From Earliella scabrosa (lineage: Eukaryota > Basidiomycota > Agaricomycetes > Polyporales > Polyporaceae), in contig JABYQQ010000020.1 in the NCBI GenBank assembly GCA_022605405.1, positions 310,001 through 374,000 of the forward strand: a stretch of 64,000 nt of DNA. The letters are read 5' to 3'. This document shows positions 1-11,960 of this stretch, one piece after another (position 1 is the first letter of the stretch; every line of letters starts with the position of its first letter). Under the pieces are notes generated by a model. That model saw only the letters and a list, made by a program, of their open reading frames with translations. It did not search any database and had not been told where the DNA came from. The position numbers and the translations under genes are program-made.

Positions 1-2700
1 AGCAGAACAGGGAGCTGGGGCAGCTGGGGCCTAGACGACTTCAAGCATTCGTAGATGCGTGTAGGGTCATGGAGAAGTTGTCATTCGCGAAATATACTAC
101 AGAAGTCCGAAGCCGTGAGCCCAGGATGCTCATAACGGAGGTACGACAGGAGGAGGGCTGGGGTCACCGGGCAGGCGGCCGAGTCCGTAGGGATAGAACG
201 AGCATGATGCACGCTGGAGGCGAGCCTGAGAAGGGCGTAGGTGAGGGAGGACCGGGTCGCGGTCCCTTTGAGAGATGTCCGAGATGCAGGAAGGCGACAG
301 GGGGTATTACGGAGCAGGAGGCAGAGACAAGGGCGCTCAAGATGTGGTTGACTCGCCTCCATAGGCGTCGGAGATGTTCGGGGAGTCAGGGACACGAGCG
401 AGAGTCGGAGAGCCAGATGCAGCGAGCGCGTATCGAGGAGGAAGCCGACCAAAGTAGAACGTCGATGAGCGGTCGGATGGGGATGGTGCAGCATCAAGCC
501 CGCACGCGAGAGACCACCCATCGCACGCCCGACATGGACATAGGAAGACGACGCTCATGACGGAGCAGCGCGTGTTGAACACGGCTTCGAGCTCTCGAGC
601 TTCATCGATGACAGCGCTGACTTTCTCCCTGTCGTGTGTGCGACGCTGGCCACCGTGTCCGATCCAGAGTGGGCTGCAGATGGCAAGGACGGCCTGCTCC
701 CGTGGTCCTCTGTTCACGAAGCCACCCGACGCCCACCCAGCGCGAAGATCGGCGACGGCCCTTCACCGTAACAGCGCGACGCCGCAACTAGCGAGCGGGT
801 GCAGCGGATGCAGGCGGACAGGCTCACGACAAGGATCGTTCCTCCCGTTCTGCTCCCGAGCCGAACAGGACCCGAGGGGAAAGGCGCACTTTTGTCTCCA
901 CCGACGCACGTCCGCTCGCTGGATCGGGTGTGGCCAATCTGCGTAGTGGCTCCTCCGTCGGCCGCGGCCAACTACGCCGGCTGTCGTCTGCTCAGAGGCA
1001 TGGTCGTGGGTCCAGGAGAGTGCGTGGAAGCGGGGTACCGCACAGAGAACGACTATACTCACACGCTGCAGCCATAGCGACGATCGCTCCCCCTCGGCCT
1101 TTGCTGGACCCGCATCCGGTTCCCGGAGCGTAGACGGTACAGAATACCGTGGTCAGCCTGCTGTCGACTGCGTCTCAACTTGCGTGCAGTGGCGCTGTCC
1201 TGAACGTGGTACGCACGGTAGGTGTGTCCTCCTTACGAGCGCGGATGGGTGAACGGCGCACGCCACAGCGCCCTAGCGTCTCCTCGATCCAACTCCTCGT
1301 CCTTCCCTCGGACTCGGACTGCGTCTTGAAACCCCGGTCCCATCCTCCCGGACGAACTGTAGTAGAACTGAAGGGACATCAGTAGCAGTCTCGGGATGGT
1401 CGTCCGTATGAAAGAGCACATGTACGTACGGATTCTGGGCTTAAGCCGCGGACCAGGCTGTCGTCTTGAGCATCAAAGCTATACAGCAGGGAGAATCGTG
1501 ACGGCTTGAGCCGCAAATGCCAGAGCGCGACCTCCTCGTTGGAGGATGTCGATGATCGCAAGGTCAACATGTACCTGCAGGCCCGTCCACGCGACTGTCC
1601 GGCCATCGCCCTGTGTTTCAGTCTTGCGGCGCGCGCCAGTCCCTCAGCCGTTCCTCGCTCCCTCCGAAGTGGACTTGATACGCACGCCCTACGGCTGAGC
1701 TGCGCGCATGGACTGGCCGACGCTACAGCCTTCGCGAACACGATTAAAACGATGATTGGCAGCTACGCGCATTCCTCGCGAAGATTGGAGAGCGCAAACG
1801 GATGCTGCAACTACGGCTGATGGAGAAGGCGCCGGTGAACACGGGAACTGCACCCGCTACCCATTGAACTGTCGACCGACGTACGGATCCACGGCGCACA
1901 TCCGAGCCAAGCCCGGGACGGGGTGAATGCGGCTGCGAGACCAGAGAGCGTCAGCATTCTTATGGACTGCGAGACTGACGACGGAGCGCGGGTCGTACCT
2001 GGTCTCGACAATCGGTCGTTGATGTGCGAGAGGAGGAACAACTCCTGTGGGCTGCTCAAGACTAGAGCGGAGGTCGCGTGCATAGATGAGGGGCGCGACG
2101 TTTGATTAGTAGAAGCTGGTGTCCTTCGGTTGCGACGGTGTCGAGTGTATGTCGTTGGACTCGTGGCTAAGGGAATGAAGAAGACACGATGTGATGACAT
2201 CGCGCCCGCGAGATAGGCGAGGCGTTGATGTCCGGGGAATGGCACGGTGGATGCGATGCGAGTTCTCGAGGGCTTGAGGGTCCGCGTCCAGGCGAGCTCG
2301 TGCTTGAGGACGAGAAGCAGAGGTCATGGTACGTACTACTTGCGCGACGACTGGTAACCGCTGAACGGGAGGGCATATGTCAATGCTTGGGGGTGTAAGA
2401 CATGCCAGAACCTCGAGAAGGGCGACTCGTGAGGGGGGGAGGCGCAGGGCTCGACGCGGCGCGTGAAAAGTGATGGGTCTCGATGAAGGACGGAGGGCTC
2501 GACGCATGTGGGGTAGCCGTGCGCAATTCGGAACAGATGAGAATAGGGATGAAGATGGGGGTGACGGCGCGCGCGTAACAGGTCTATCAGGGAGGCTTGG
2601 GAGGCTTGAACACGATGGTTGATACTCATGGGCCCCAGAAAATGTACAACAGCGTGAAAGAGTCATCTGGGATGTCCGTCGTGCTGGTGTAGTCGCGGAC
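1..2700. repeat. Degenerate block R, copy 1
   Basis: No supportable gene. The stretch is colinear with 13.4-16.7 kb and partly with 32.1-36.1, 45.8-47.1 and 49.6-51.4 kb. Landmarks: a 19-nt string (TCCGTAGGGATAGAACGAG) at 184-202 recurs at 13767-13785 and, diverged, near 46.17 kb. A segment at about 850-1140 with GAGCCGAACAG followed by a CCGACGCACGTCC-type string recurs at 14.58, 32.90, 33.61 and 46.86 kb. GAAGGGACATCAG at about 1370 recurs near 15.22 kb. A segment around 2230-2330 recurs at 16.07 and 51.0 kb. Open frames here are arginine/serine-rich and not kept in frame between copies, so I read this as decayed duplicate sequence, possibly an old gene family on the minus strand. Confidence 0.6.
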
Positions 2701-5394
2701 AGTGCGAGGGAGGTGGCGAGAGAGGGTGGGTGCCCATGGGTATGCGATGGAGGCAGTCCGCTCATCGTACGTCTCATCCCGTACGTGTGCGACTCTACGT
2801 GTTCCGTACGGAGATCGTTTGTTTCGAGCAAGGCGAGCAGGTGAATTTGAGTCCTTGTTTCACGAGGCACAGACGTAGAAATGCAGAATCACGTACCTCA
2901 GGATGTCCATCCGCCTTGACCATTCCTCCGCATCCTCTGCGGTCACAGCACCTCATGCGCGTCCGTCTCCATCTCGCTTTCTTCAAAGGTCGCCAGCTCT
3001 GAGGCTCGGAGAGCGGTCTGCAAGGGTCCAAGAGCGAGAGGCTAGAGCGTGCGGTCCTTGAAGGACGAGCAGTGGTCGCGAGCGAGACTGATCGCGGTGG
3101 CCTGCTGCCTGCAGAGCGCCATGACTATGCACTAGCAGATGGAGATGGGGACGCCTCTGAGCAGCTGAGACGCGTTAGGGACTCGTGCGGTCGAACACAG
3201 GACGGGCAGGACGGTGAAGGGCACCGTTGCGCTTCTACGACAAGGATTCCTGGAGCGGGAGGCTGGTACGGTAGCAGGGAGGTCGAACGGCGAGTGCGAG
3301 TCCGGTGTGCGTGCGGATCTCTGCGCATTCGAAGAATGCATGTCGATCCATTAGCCAGAATCGCGCACGTAAAGCTGCCAAGATTGTACAGAGTGGTCGA
3401 GAGCACTCAGCAAGGCTGGAGGAGGAGACTGGTGGAACCGCGACAAATAGAGACGCCCACTGCGAAACACGGCGGGGCGGGCCGCTCGTCCGAGTCCCAG
3501 TACAGAGCTCGAGCTCGAGTCTCCTGCTCTCGCTGAGACTCTCAGTACTGTCGCCCTGCGTGTAGCGTAGCCTGCTCTGTGGGCCGTGTCCTATGTAGTG
3601 TTGACCCTCATCCGGCTGTTCCTCATCATCTCCATGACGCTCCGGCTCTTCCCTTCTCTTCTCCAATCTCGAGCTCCTAGTCTGGATGGCACACCCGCGT
3701 CCTACCCGTCCAAGTCATGTCAAGGCTCGCACAACGGGAAAACTCGCGTCACTGCTGGGCATGGATTATATGGCTTTAGGTAATTGTATTTTGCTGTGAG
3801 TCCGATTGTGTTAATTCGACAGTCGACTCTTGCTCAAGCAGTCCTACTCCGACGAGTCATCGTGACCTCTGGACCGGCGATACTCGGCGCCATCCCAATC
3901 TCACCTGAAAGCTCCACAAGTCGTTTTAGGTGAGCTCATGTGCAACGTCGCCGTCTGCCGATTACGCCCGAAAGCTTCGTCTGAGGTCTCCACCACAACG
4001 CACGCTCTTCCGACGTCCAATATGCAGACGCGCGATATGGACAGGTCTCCTTCAGCAACTGTCGCTCGCACGCCTCCTCCTTGTCCTGGTTGCAGTCTGC
4101 AAGTCAGTGTGATAATGAACGTGGCATCGATTTTACTGACATTGATATCAGCCTTCCCAGGAGACACTCGAGGCGCGTGTTGTATCGAGGACCGTTCTGG
4201 TACGAGTACTCATCGGGCTCTCTGTCTGCGGCCCCTGCGGTGCGAAGACCATGCAAGGCATGGCTCTATCCTCAAGCGGGCCCTAACCTTCATGGTTGCG
4301 CACTCGATATTGACCGGAAATGCACGTACAGGGCATCAATGAGCGACGACTGAGCAAGCTCCGGATCATTGTATTCTCTACGCAAACCTCGGAAGCTCGG
4401 GGAGCACGCGGGGAGACATGCGTCTGGGTGCCGGCTCCAGATATGCCACTTTCCTGAGGTTTGCGTTGCGCCCGATATCCTGATGATGCACTCACAGTGG
4501 TCTTCAGAATGACGGTGAAACTGCGCGATGATTGCTCGAGTATCCACCGAAGATGAACTCACCAGGGCTGCAACAGTGGTCAATCCCGTCATCCGCTTCG
4601 CCGATTGAACAGTTCCGTGGACTCAGATCGAGCTCGCGGGGACGAACACTCGCAGCCCGTTTGTCTACTGGCAGACGATCATCGTCTCGGGCTAAGTGCT
4701 CGTCAACGGATCCTATTCCAACGCCTTCACTCAGTGTCTGATAGACCATCGGCTGCGGTCGAGATCGCTATAGCTGTAGTGGACACGGAGCACGAACGGT
4801 AGACGTTCTGGTTGCGGTGAGTGGTTGTTGCATGGCATTATGCAGCGTACACATTGCTAAATTCGTCGCAAAGGTGATATACCCCGCTTGCTCTTGGTTC
4901 TCACAAGTAGCAGCGCACAGGATGCGGGCTTCAATCTGTATGTAGCTAGCGCCAAACGTTGCCTAAGCTCCCGGCGGTGCCGGTGATGCGCCGATCGAAG
5001 ATGCATTGATGAGCATTGTACCTTGAACGCAGTCTACAGTGACTGAATTCTGACCAGTTTTGACGACCTCATGGACGAATTCGAGCCCTGAGCGGGCTTC
5101 AATCAAGCGCGAAGCGATGGCGCGGCCACCATGCGGTGCGTCGGACTGGGAGATGGTCACAGGGCTGTTGCGCTGAGGCTTCGATGTCAACGCGCGGGGG
5201 TTTTCTACGAGTGTTCTGTGTTCTGTCACACGCAGCGCCATAGACATGCGGCACGCGCGTTGCTGAAGCGTCCTTTCACCGCATTGCCCACGTGAGCCTC
5301 CCTGTTTCTCTCAACGTCTTCCACCTCATCTGCGCGACGGCTTGACCTAGCATCTTGTCCTCGATCCACCTGCTATACTGTCCTGTACCCATCG
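2700..5394. repeat. Segmental duplication arm upstream of NLR1
   Basis: This stretch matches 51.13-53.71 kb almost continuously, with scattered substitutions and short indels, and the match runs on into the NLR genes (NLR1 and NLR4). Shared landmarks include GGGTGCCCATGGGTAT near 2729 and 51160, AAAGCTGCCAAGATTGTACA near 3371 and 51715, and AGACGCCCAC near 3451 and 51791. It therefore holds the 5' flank and probable promoter of NLR1. No coding gene can be supported: the open frames differ between the two arms. It also carries the distal part of block R (about 2.7-3.8 kb). Confidence 0.75.
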
Positions 5395-7885
5395 ATGAAG
5401 CCTCGCCAACGACTCTTCAGAAGCGACGCAGGATACGTCGCGCTTGCGAACACGATCGGAGCTCTGGAGAACGGGCGTGGCCTGGTTGGACTCGCTGGTG
5501 TCCCTGGGCTCACGGAGGCCTTGGATTTGCTCATCGGCACGTTGAAGAAGGTCGAGGTACGCCTGCTACGCTCCCGCAAGCGTCACGAGATTGTCTCATG
5601 GCAGTTCGCAGGCCACTAAGGCTAACAAGGAAGCCGTGAAGGGACTCTGCGAGGACGCTACAAACCTGTGCGACGACATCGAAGGGGTAGCAAAGACAGT
5701 CAGACAGAGAGTCGAAGGCATACCCTGCGACTCGCCGGATCGTGGAATTGTAGAGAATGCCCTTAGTAGTGCTAAGAACCTGGATCTAAACATCCGCATT
5801 GACGGCTTAAAGAAGTGCGTTGTGTAGATATGCTGCTACTGGGATCGTGTGCTGAATGTATGTAGACAGCTTGACGAAGTGCTCTTGGAAGCGAGAACTT
5901 TGGCGGATAAACCTTGGTTCACCCACTTTCTTCGTACCAAACAGGATGCGGACGCAATCACCAGGATGAGAGAGAAGATCAATAATGCACGTCAAAACTT
6001 CCAAGTACGTCCGTTCTGCTCAACTGTAACTTACACATTATCTGACGTACCCGCCTGAAGCTTCAAGGTGGAATTGCTATTGAGGTTGTAGCTCGACAGT
6101 CCCTGAGAGCAATCACGGTAAGATCCATAACTGCGAATTACATCATGCATACTCACGAAACATTTCCAGAAAGAAGGTTAGGGTTGTGAAGTCTTTTCAG
6201 TCGAGTACTCTTCTCACTCGGGACCTCATCTTACAGCGGACGAGAGGGTGCTGGAGAAGCTCTCTCCCTTGGGCAGCGCATCTTACCGCTCTGGCGACAA
6301 TGCGGGCAAGGCGCAATATCTTCAGGCCACCCGGAAGAATGTCTTTCGCGAACTCAACGCTTGGGTGGAGCAAAGCAGCAGAGTCGATGCCGAAGATCGG
6401 GTCTTCGTACTGGTCGGAGCCGCCGGGACGGGCAAGTCCACGATTGCGTCCGAGCTCTGTCGCCAACTCGACGACTCGAAACGCTTGGGAGCATCTTTCT
6501 TCTTTACCCGTGGTCTTCAGGGACCCAACTCGGCTCTCTCCTTCTTTAATACCATTGCATTCCAGCTTGCTACCCTCCTAGACTCGGATGCTCTCCACAA
6601 CGCCATCGTGTCCGCGGCCCGAGAGCACCTAAAGAGAGGGGGCGGCTCGCAGCAACAGCAGATGGAGTATGCATGCGAAGACTTAGTGCGCGGACCCCTC
6701 GGACAGCTATTCAAGTCAGAGTCAAACCCTCACTCCCCGATCTTCGTCGTCGTCGATGCCCTGGACGAGTGCACGGCGGAGGATATTGACGCCGTTCCCA
6801 CCCTGCTCAAGCTTCTCCTCTCCTGCACCGAATACCCATCCTCCCCCCTTCGCATCTTGCTCACTTCGCGCCCGGAGCCGGACTCCGTGCGCCACATTTT
6901 GAACACCCATCCCTCCGTCCTCAGACAGACGTTCCGTGACATTGGCGACCAGACCACTGTTGACCGCGACATCGAAGCCCTGATTCGCAACAAGCTATCA
7001 AAGCATCCGACAACCCTCAGTTGGTCCGATGCAGATCCCAAAATCATTAGGCGGATTGTCCACCACTCCGAGGGTGTATTCGTGTATGCAAGTACCGCTG
7101 TCGAATTCCTACAACAAGGGCATCTGAGCAAGGAATTGCTTGATGAACGTCTCGGGCTTCTGCTGTCTCCAGACCGGCACATGACACTCCCGCGTCTGCA
7201 CAACCTCTACCTTACTGTGCTTGAGACCGCATTTCCGGCAGAAAGCATGTATGACAAGCAACGTGCACGACTTCAGCTGGTTCTCAACGCAATTGCCGTG
7301 GGTCGGAATGATCGGGTTTGGCGATTAGCGGGAACAATTGGAGTCACCCCCAACCAGTTCATGTCCATCTTGGATCCACTTCAGGCCGTCATTGATATTA
7401 GGATTAGGAACAGCACCCAGGGCCCCAAGTTTCGTATCATGCACACCACCTTCCGCGACTTCCTCCTCGATCCCGAGAAGACGAAGGCACTTCCTCGGCC
7501 CGAGTTCCACGTTGATGCTGCCCAGGCTCACGCGACGCTCGCGCTTGGATGCATGCGTCTTGGGTTGTATTATGTGGAGAAATACATGCCGGAGCTGCTA
7601 GAAGAGAGCGCTGATATGCTGGAATTATGCAAGCTTGAAGGTCGGGATTTACGGGACCGGCTGAGGGAGAATCTGGGGGGAAAGAAAGTTGACGAACCTG
7701 AGCATTCTGTCTACGCCCTGGTCAACTATGTGCGCCTTGATTGTGCATACCATCGGGGGCTCTCGACATCGGTGCAGTCTGTGGAGATGATTGAGACTGC
7801 GAGGAGATTTGATCAGATTCCAACTAATGTATTCAGGAAGTTCATTCGGGCAGTCGGTTCAGTTCGGGCAGCACAGCATGTCTAG
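5395..7885 (+). CDS. NLR1: MLKL/HeLo-like helical domain + NACHT NTPase
   Basis: Gene model: join(5395..5556, 5612..5814, 5866..6004, 6061..6117, 6170..6176, 6237..7885), 738 aa, all introns GT..AG of 51-60 nt. Residues 1-189 form the N-terminal helical region, with the motif GVPGLTEALDLLIGTLKKVE at the first exon end and a helix ending in RQNFQ. It resembles the MLKL-NTD/HeLo-like module common at the start of Agaricomycete NACHT proteins, which in related families permeabilises membranes. The NACHT follows: P-loop GAAGTGKST (residues 250-258, Lys256), Walker B IFVVVDALDEC (Asp363, Asp366/Glu367), and a sensor-like LTSRPE near 400. A conserved segment beginning MHTTFRDFLLD (about 590) runs to the stop. 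No WD40, ANK or TPR repeats follow. The start is the first ATG of an exon identical in position and nearly in sequence to that of NLR4. Likely role, inferred from family: an NTP-driven switch for regulated cell death or non-self response in the cytosol. Confidence 0.9.
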
Positions 7886-8400
7886 TAGTACAGTTGCAGG
7901 CTATCGTAATATTTGCACTTGATGAATACTTACCGAGACTGCGGTTTGTTAAAGGCATGCAACACTATCCACCGATACATTATCATGCCCAGCATCGTCC
8001 GCAGGTAAATTGTGCTCCCCCTGCTCTTCATGTGTTCAAGACAGTAGTCGTAGTACTCATTGACATTTGCAACTTGTCCCCGAATGTCATCGGACAGGCT
8101 AGCATGCACTTGCATCTCACCTGTCAGTTTCATCCGATCATATCTCACACAAAAACACTAAGCCGCCATCATTGACCTGGTTCACACATGGGGAGAAGAC
8201 GAGACTGACGGTGCCATTGTATGAATTGATTTCCCCGTCAGACGTTCATATAAATAAGATGCAATGCACAAAACCTGAACAACCCCATATTTCAGATAGA
8301 TGCCTAGAGACAATGTCCACAGTGAGCTTGACCCCGATCACAAAGCGCGTGGCCCAAGGTCCAAGGAACTATATACTATGAGCGAGGTAAACTATCTGAT
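7886..8400 (-). other. orfX copy 1: conserved minus-strand reading frame, tail to tail with NLR1
   Basis: Unrecognised. A minus-strand frame (8148 down to 7930) contains QVANVNEYYDYCLEHMKSRG and later GMIMYRWIV. Its counterparts after NLR2, NLR3 and NLR4 read QDANVNDEDYEYCLERMK, QDANVIEDYEYCVERMKSRG and QVANVNEY, followed by a TTPGMMMYRWIVSHA-type motif. Differences between copies fall largely at third codon positions in this frame, which hints at past protein coding. A TATATA-like string (minus-strand ATAGTATATA, about 8370-8379) is kept in copies 1-3 about 0.2-0.4 kb upstream. Exon boundaries are unclear and copies carry indels. It may instead be the end of a larger decayed gene. Confidence 0.3.
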
Positions 8401-8872
8401 GAGAGTACATTGCGATCGTCTTGTCGTGCTTTTGGAATAGCGACATTACAGAGTAGAACAAGCGGTGAGTGAGATCGTTCCTACAATGCGTGAGCCTTGT
8501 CTCAAGCTCGGAATTGACTGGGCGAGCGATGTAGAGCATGATTGAATAGGTTGTGGACCTACCGGAGGTCCCGATGCCTTAAGAGATGTGCATGCCCTGC
8601 GGGCTGCACTGCACCTCGTCGCACAAGCGTAGTCAGGGTTCCCATACTCGGAGCAGGTGCGAGAGTAAACCGGAGATGCATGATTAAACTACGATGGAAA
8701 GCAAGACGTACAAGGAGAGGTATCCGGTCCGGCGCAAGAGTCAGAGAGACAGGGTGATAGCTACATGGCCAGCGTGGTATGGCGATTCGATCGCGAACGC
8801 CTCGATCGTTCATCGGCTGCCCTTCCGACCCTCCAGCAGCCCGATGAGTGGAAGAGAGCGCGCTATGACGAC

Positions 8873-9463
8873 TCATGACGTCCAGATCAGCATGGTGTGG
8901 GATCCGATGTAGAAGATAAATTGTTTCGTCTCTGATAGCAAAGATCAGTGCGGCCGTTGAGTGCCAGTGACGGTGGATGGATAGATGAATGGATGAGGAG
9001 AGAAGGAAATCACGGAGTCGTGCTCACAACGACGCAACTGTGTCTGTGCAGGAATGCGGGGGAATCGTGAGTCGCGATACGAGTCGGACGTACCATGAGT
9101 AACGCAGGAGTGAAAGTTCCTGTCGACGAGGACGTGCCAGTGCGCCCGTGTCGCTTGTCGAAACTCCGTTCTAATCTGGGCTGCGATGTTCTTCTCCATA
9201 TTGCACCTCTCGAGCGCAGCGGAGGCGACGTTGACCACCTCCTCGCTCAAGTCGACACTCATGGTGATCGCTTTCGTCGGGCCCGCGCCGTTGGTGTCCT
9301 CGGTGAGCGAGCCCGAGTCCGAACTGGTGGGCGCGTTGACCTCCTCCGCGACAAGCTGGTTCTCGAGACTCGGTTAGGTGTGTGCGAGGGAAAGTTACGG
9401 GCGGGGGCGCACCTGTTGTTCTGGGGGTCCTGGTCCCTGGACAGGCGCAGGTCCGCAAGACAT
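8873..9463 (-). CDS. LC8-type dynein light chain, copy 1
   Basis: Model: complement(join(8873..8931, 9094..9361, 9413..9463)), 125 aa, introns of 51 and 162 nt with GT..AG. LC8 is the small hub light chain of cytoplasmic dynein. Residues from about 47 onward align with it: DLSEEVVNVASAALER, then the NIAAQIRTEF helix, HWHVLVDRNF (LC8 TWHCIVGRNF), CVTHE, and a last strand ETKQFIFYIG ending LIWTS. A poorly conserved Pro/Gly-rich N-terminal extension comes from exon 1. Oddities: the stretch between RTEF and HWH reads RQATRAH instead of the NKRHGPT-type sequence of copy 3, as expected from a +1 and a -1 indel that cancel. One residue is missing in FIYFYIG. The frame is open, but these changes make function doubtful. 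The real housekeeping LC8 is probably elsewhere. Confidence 0.65.
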
Positions 9464-11960
9464 GGCGAGATGAACTGGAGTGGGTGCGGGGCGTCAGCCG
9501 TCTCGAGACGAAAAGGCGAGATCGTCCTTGATGCGGAAGACCAGCCTCAGTGACACGCGGGTCGGGGTCGTCGGATGGACGCGGGTGCGACGTGCAAGCG
9601 CGTTCCGTCCCTCCATCGCCTTCTCGACCTGTCGCGCATTGGCTGGTCTAAGAACACCGGCTTTCGAGGGGTGTACGCATTGATCCTTGATTGCGGGGGT
9701 ATGCCGGGGTGTGCGGTGCCGCGATGGGTTCGGAGAGGGTGTCAGGTGCGGTACACGCGCTGTCTGGACGTGTACAGCTTGGGAGGCCTCTTGTTCGTCC
9801 AGCCATGGACCTGTCATCTAGGAAGTCAGTTAGTGAGCTCGGGTGTCGATCGTCATCCCTCGGCATGCGCACTTGGGTATCAACCGCCCCCTGGACTCGC
9901 TGACAGTGCGCTCGTCGAGATTGCAATGGTCCGTCCTTGAGATAACGGAAAATCTCACGATCGTCTGGTACGTTACACCGGGTCGAAGGAATGGCGAGCC
10001 ACGGCTGGCTCTTGAGTCCTGTTCCGAGGGGGGCGCCGCGCCAACCGTCCTGGTCTGGCAAGGCCTCAAAAGCTTTCAGAAGCGTCGCAAAGCGCGTCGT
10101 CGACCTCGACGTGCAGAGCTGTGTCTGCGTTCCCGCTGCTCGCAGCCATCCGATCAGCAGGCTACGCCATCATCGCTCGGTGGAGTGCTGTCTGGCACAT
10201 CGTGTGTATGCATACCTGGGTTGTTCGCAGACGAACGACTCACCTGAAGAGGTCCGCGGGTTCTGCACGGATCCGAGTGAACGAGCGGGCTCTTGCGCGG
10301 GATGGTCGCTGGAGGAGCGTGAACGTGTCCTGGAAGCACGGATCGAGCTCGCTGGCGTCGACGTGGCTCTGCCTCTTCTGTCAGGGGTTCCTGCAGGACT
10401 GCCGAAGCGTGCCAGAGTCGGACCAAAGTCATCGCGTGCCTGACGTCCGCTGGCCTTGTCGCATACGCAGCAGATTCCCGGACACGTCCCCTGTAGACGA
10501 CCTGCAGCCACCTCAAACCGCATACACACACGCTTTGTACGGGTAGTCCATCCAATGAAACCCGTTCCTCCTGGACTCGACGCCCGTCCCCTGTACACGG
10601 CCTCTGTCTCGACCGGATGGCCATCGTCCGACCGATATGGCGACGTTCTCCGGTGCACCATCGGCCGTCGAGGATGCCACCTGCAAGATTGCTGACGGCG
10701 AGCGAAGCCAGGTGGTCTTCGTATATGCGTTGTCCACAATTCTCTGTTATGCCGAAGCCCGCGCGAGAGCTGCATATACCCATCCTGCAGTGATGGCATT
10801 CCGCGCCAAGACCCCATCCGTCCTCTCCTCTACCTCACTGCGCGAGTGACCGGCTTCGTTGAGCGGGAGGAGCGCTGAGGGCTGAGGGAGCGCGATCAAT
10901 TGCAACGGCCAGACTCGAGTCGACGATCGCCCCCTCGGGTTCTGTGGCTGAGCCGAACAGAGTCCCGGGCGATGGACGCACTGCTCCTTCCTGACGTGCG
11001 TCCGCTCGCTGTCAACCGAACCATGTGCAAGCCGACGTCAACGCGGAGCAGGATGGACGCGGCGAAGATGGTCCGAGTGAGCTGGACGCGGAGTTGTATG
11101 TGGCGCGTCCGAGTGGGAGGCGTGCGATGGGAGCGTGCTCGAGCGAGCGAGGGTGAGTGGAGGAGAACCACACGCCGTCCGTTCGACGTGCTATGCATTG
11201 TAACCGGGCTGTCTCCCGCATCCGCAGCGCTCCGGTAGATCTGGCTTCGCCACTAAGTGAGGGTGCGTCGCCGAGCTCCTGTATGCGTGCACGACTGCGG
11301 GTGGCCTGCCAATACCGCAGAACACGTCGAATGAGCTCAGCTGAGACGACGGACGCATACAAGGTTTACAGCACGAGTACTCACACGCTGATCGCTTCCT
11401 TAGCCGATGTGGGCTCCCCGCGAGAGACTGCAATACGACGCATCAATGTTGCTGCGGCGTTCGTCGAGACCCGAGTCATTGGTCGAGTTGCGAGATGATG
11501 TCAAAAGAGGGACATACCTGGTACGGTTAATCCACCTCGACCAAACCCCACACACAAGCTCTGCAGCTGATGCATTGGAAACACCTGCATGTGCACCCTC
11601 CTCCGGTGGAGCGACACGGTGTGCATGTGAAGGATCATGCATTGATCATCGGGGGCAATCCCGGTGTGAGGCTGCATGGACGTCGAGCCGGGTTTCCGGA
11701 ACATCTTGCATATGGACAACGCACCGCACACGCGCGCGCGCTCGCGAGGTGTTCGAGGAGAGGATTGCATGTTGAACATGGAGGAGGACATCGGGGCATA
11801 AGGAGGTGCGTCGACTGATCCGGACCGGAATAGCTACCAGTCGCTCGCTCGCTGTAGCGTCGGGCTATGCGTGAGGCGACGCCCTGCGGTCCGCCCGATA
11901 AATTTCTTCAGCCTCAAGCTTTCTTCGTGCTGTCCACCTCGACTCAATCCACGGCCGCAT
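9464..11960. repeat. Distal block of the macro-repeat, copy 1
   Basis: The first ~1.4 kb is very similar to 23.91-25.3 kb and 42.11-43.5 kb and recognisable, more diverged, at 56.69-58.08 kb. A minus-strand frame around 10115-10040 reads RFATLLKAFEALPDQDGW and is echoed in copies 2-4 (TLLEAFEA), so a multi-exon minus-strand gene may underlie it. However, plus-strand frames are equally open, and I cannot name a family. The second part (about 10.9-11.96 kb) matches 43.5-44.4 kb, 28.2-28.4 kb and 58.1-58.4 kb more weakly, with shared strings such as TTCTGTGGCTGAGCCGAACA and GAGGGTGCGTCGCCGAGCT. Confidence 0.6.

Noticed and set aside
2106..2870. 254-codon minus-strand open frame
   Set aside because: No domain features, and broken by indels in the parallel regions at 16 and 51 kb.
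2700..5394. Repeat-induced point mutation as the cause of decay
   Set aside because: Comparing the two duplication arms by eye shows mixed substitutions and many indels, not a strong excess of C-to-T and G-to-A changes.
6176..6190. Telomere-like TTAGGG near the NLR exon 5 donor (also at 54502 and 29662)
   Set aside because: Single units only, no tandem array, and two of them are simply the intron start GTTAGGG.
6730..7203. Minus-strand frames inside the NLR genes (for example 157 codons)
   Set aside because: Antisense shadows of the NACHT exon; they recur only because the coding strand is conserved.
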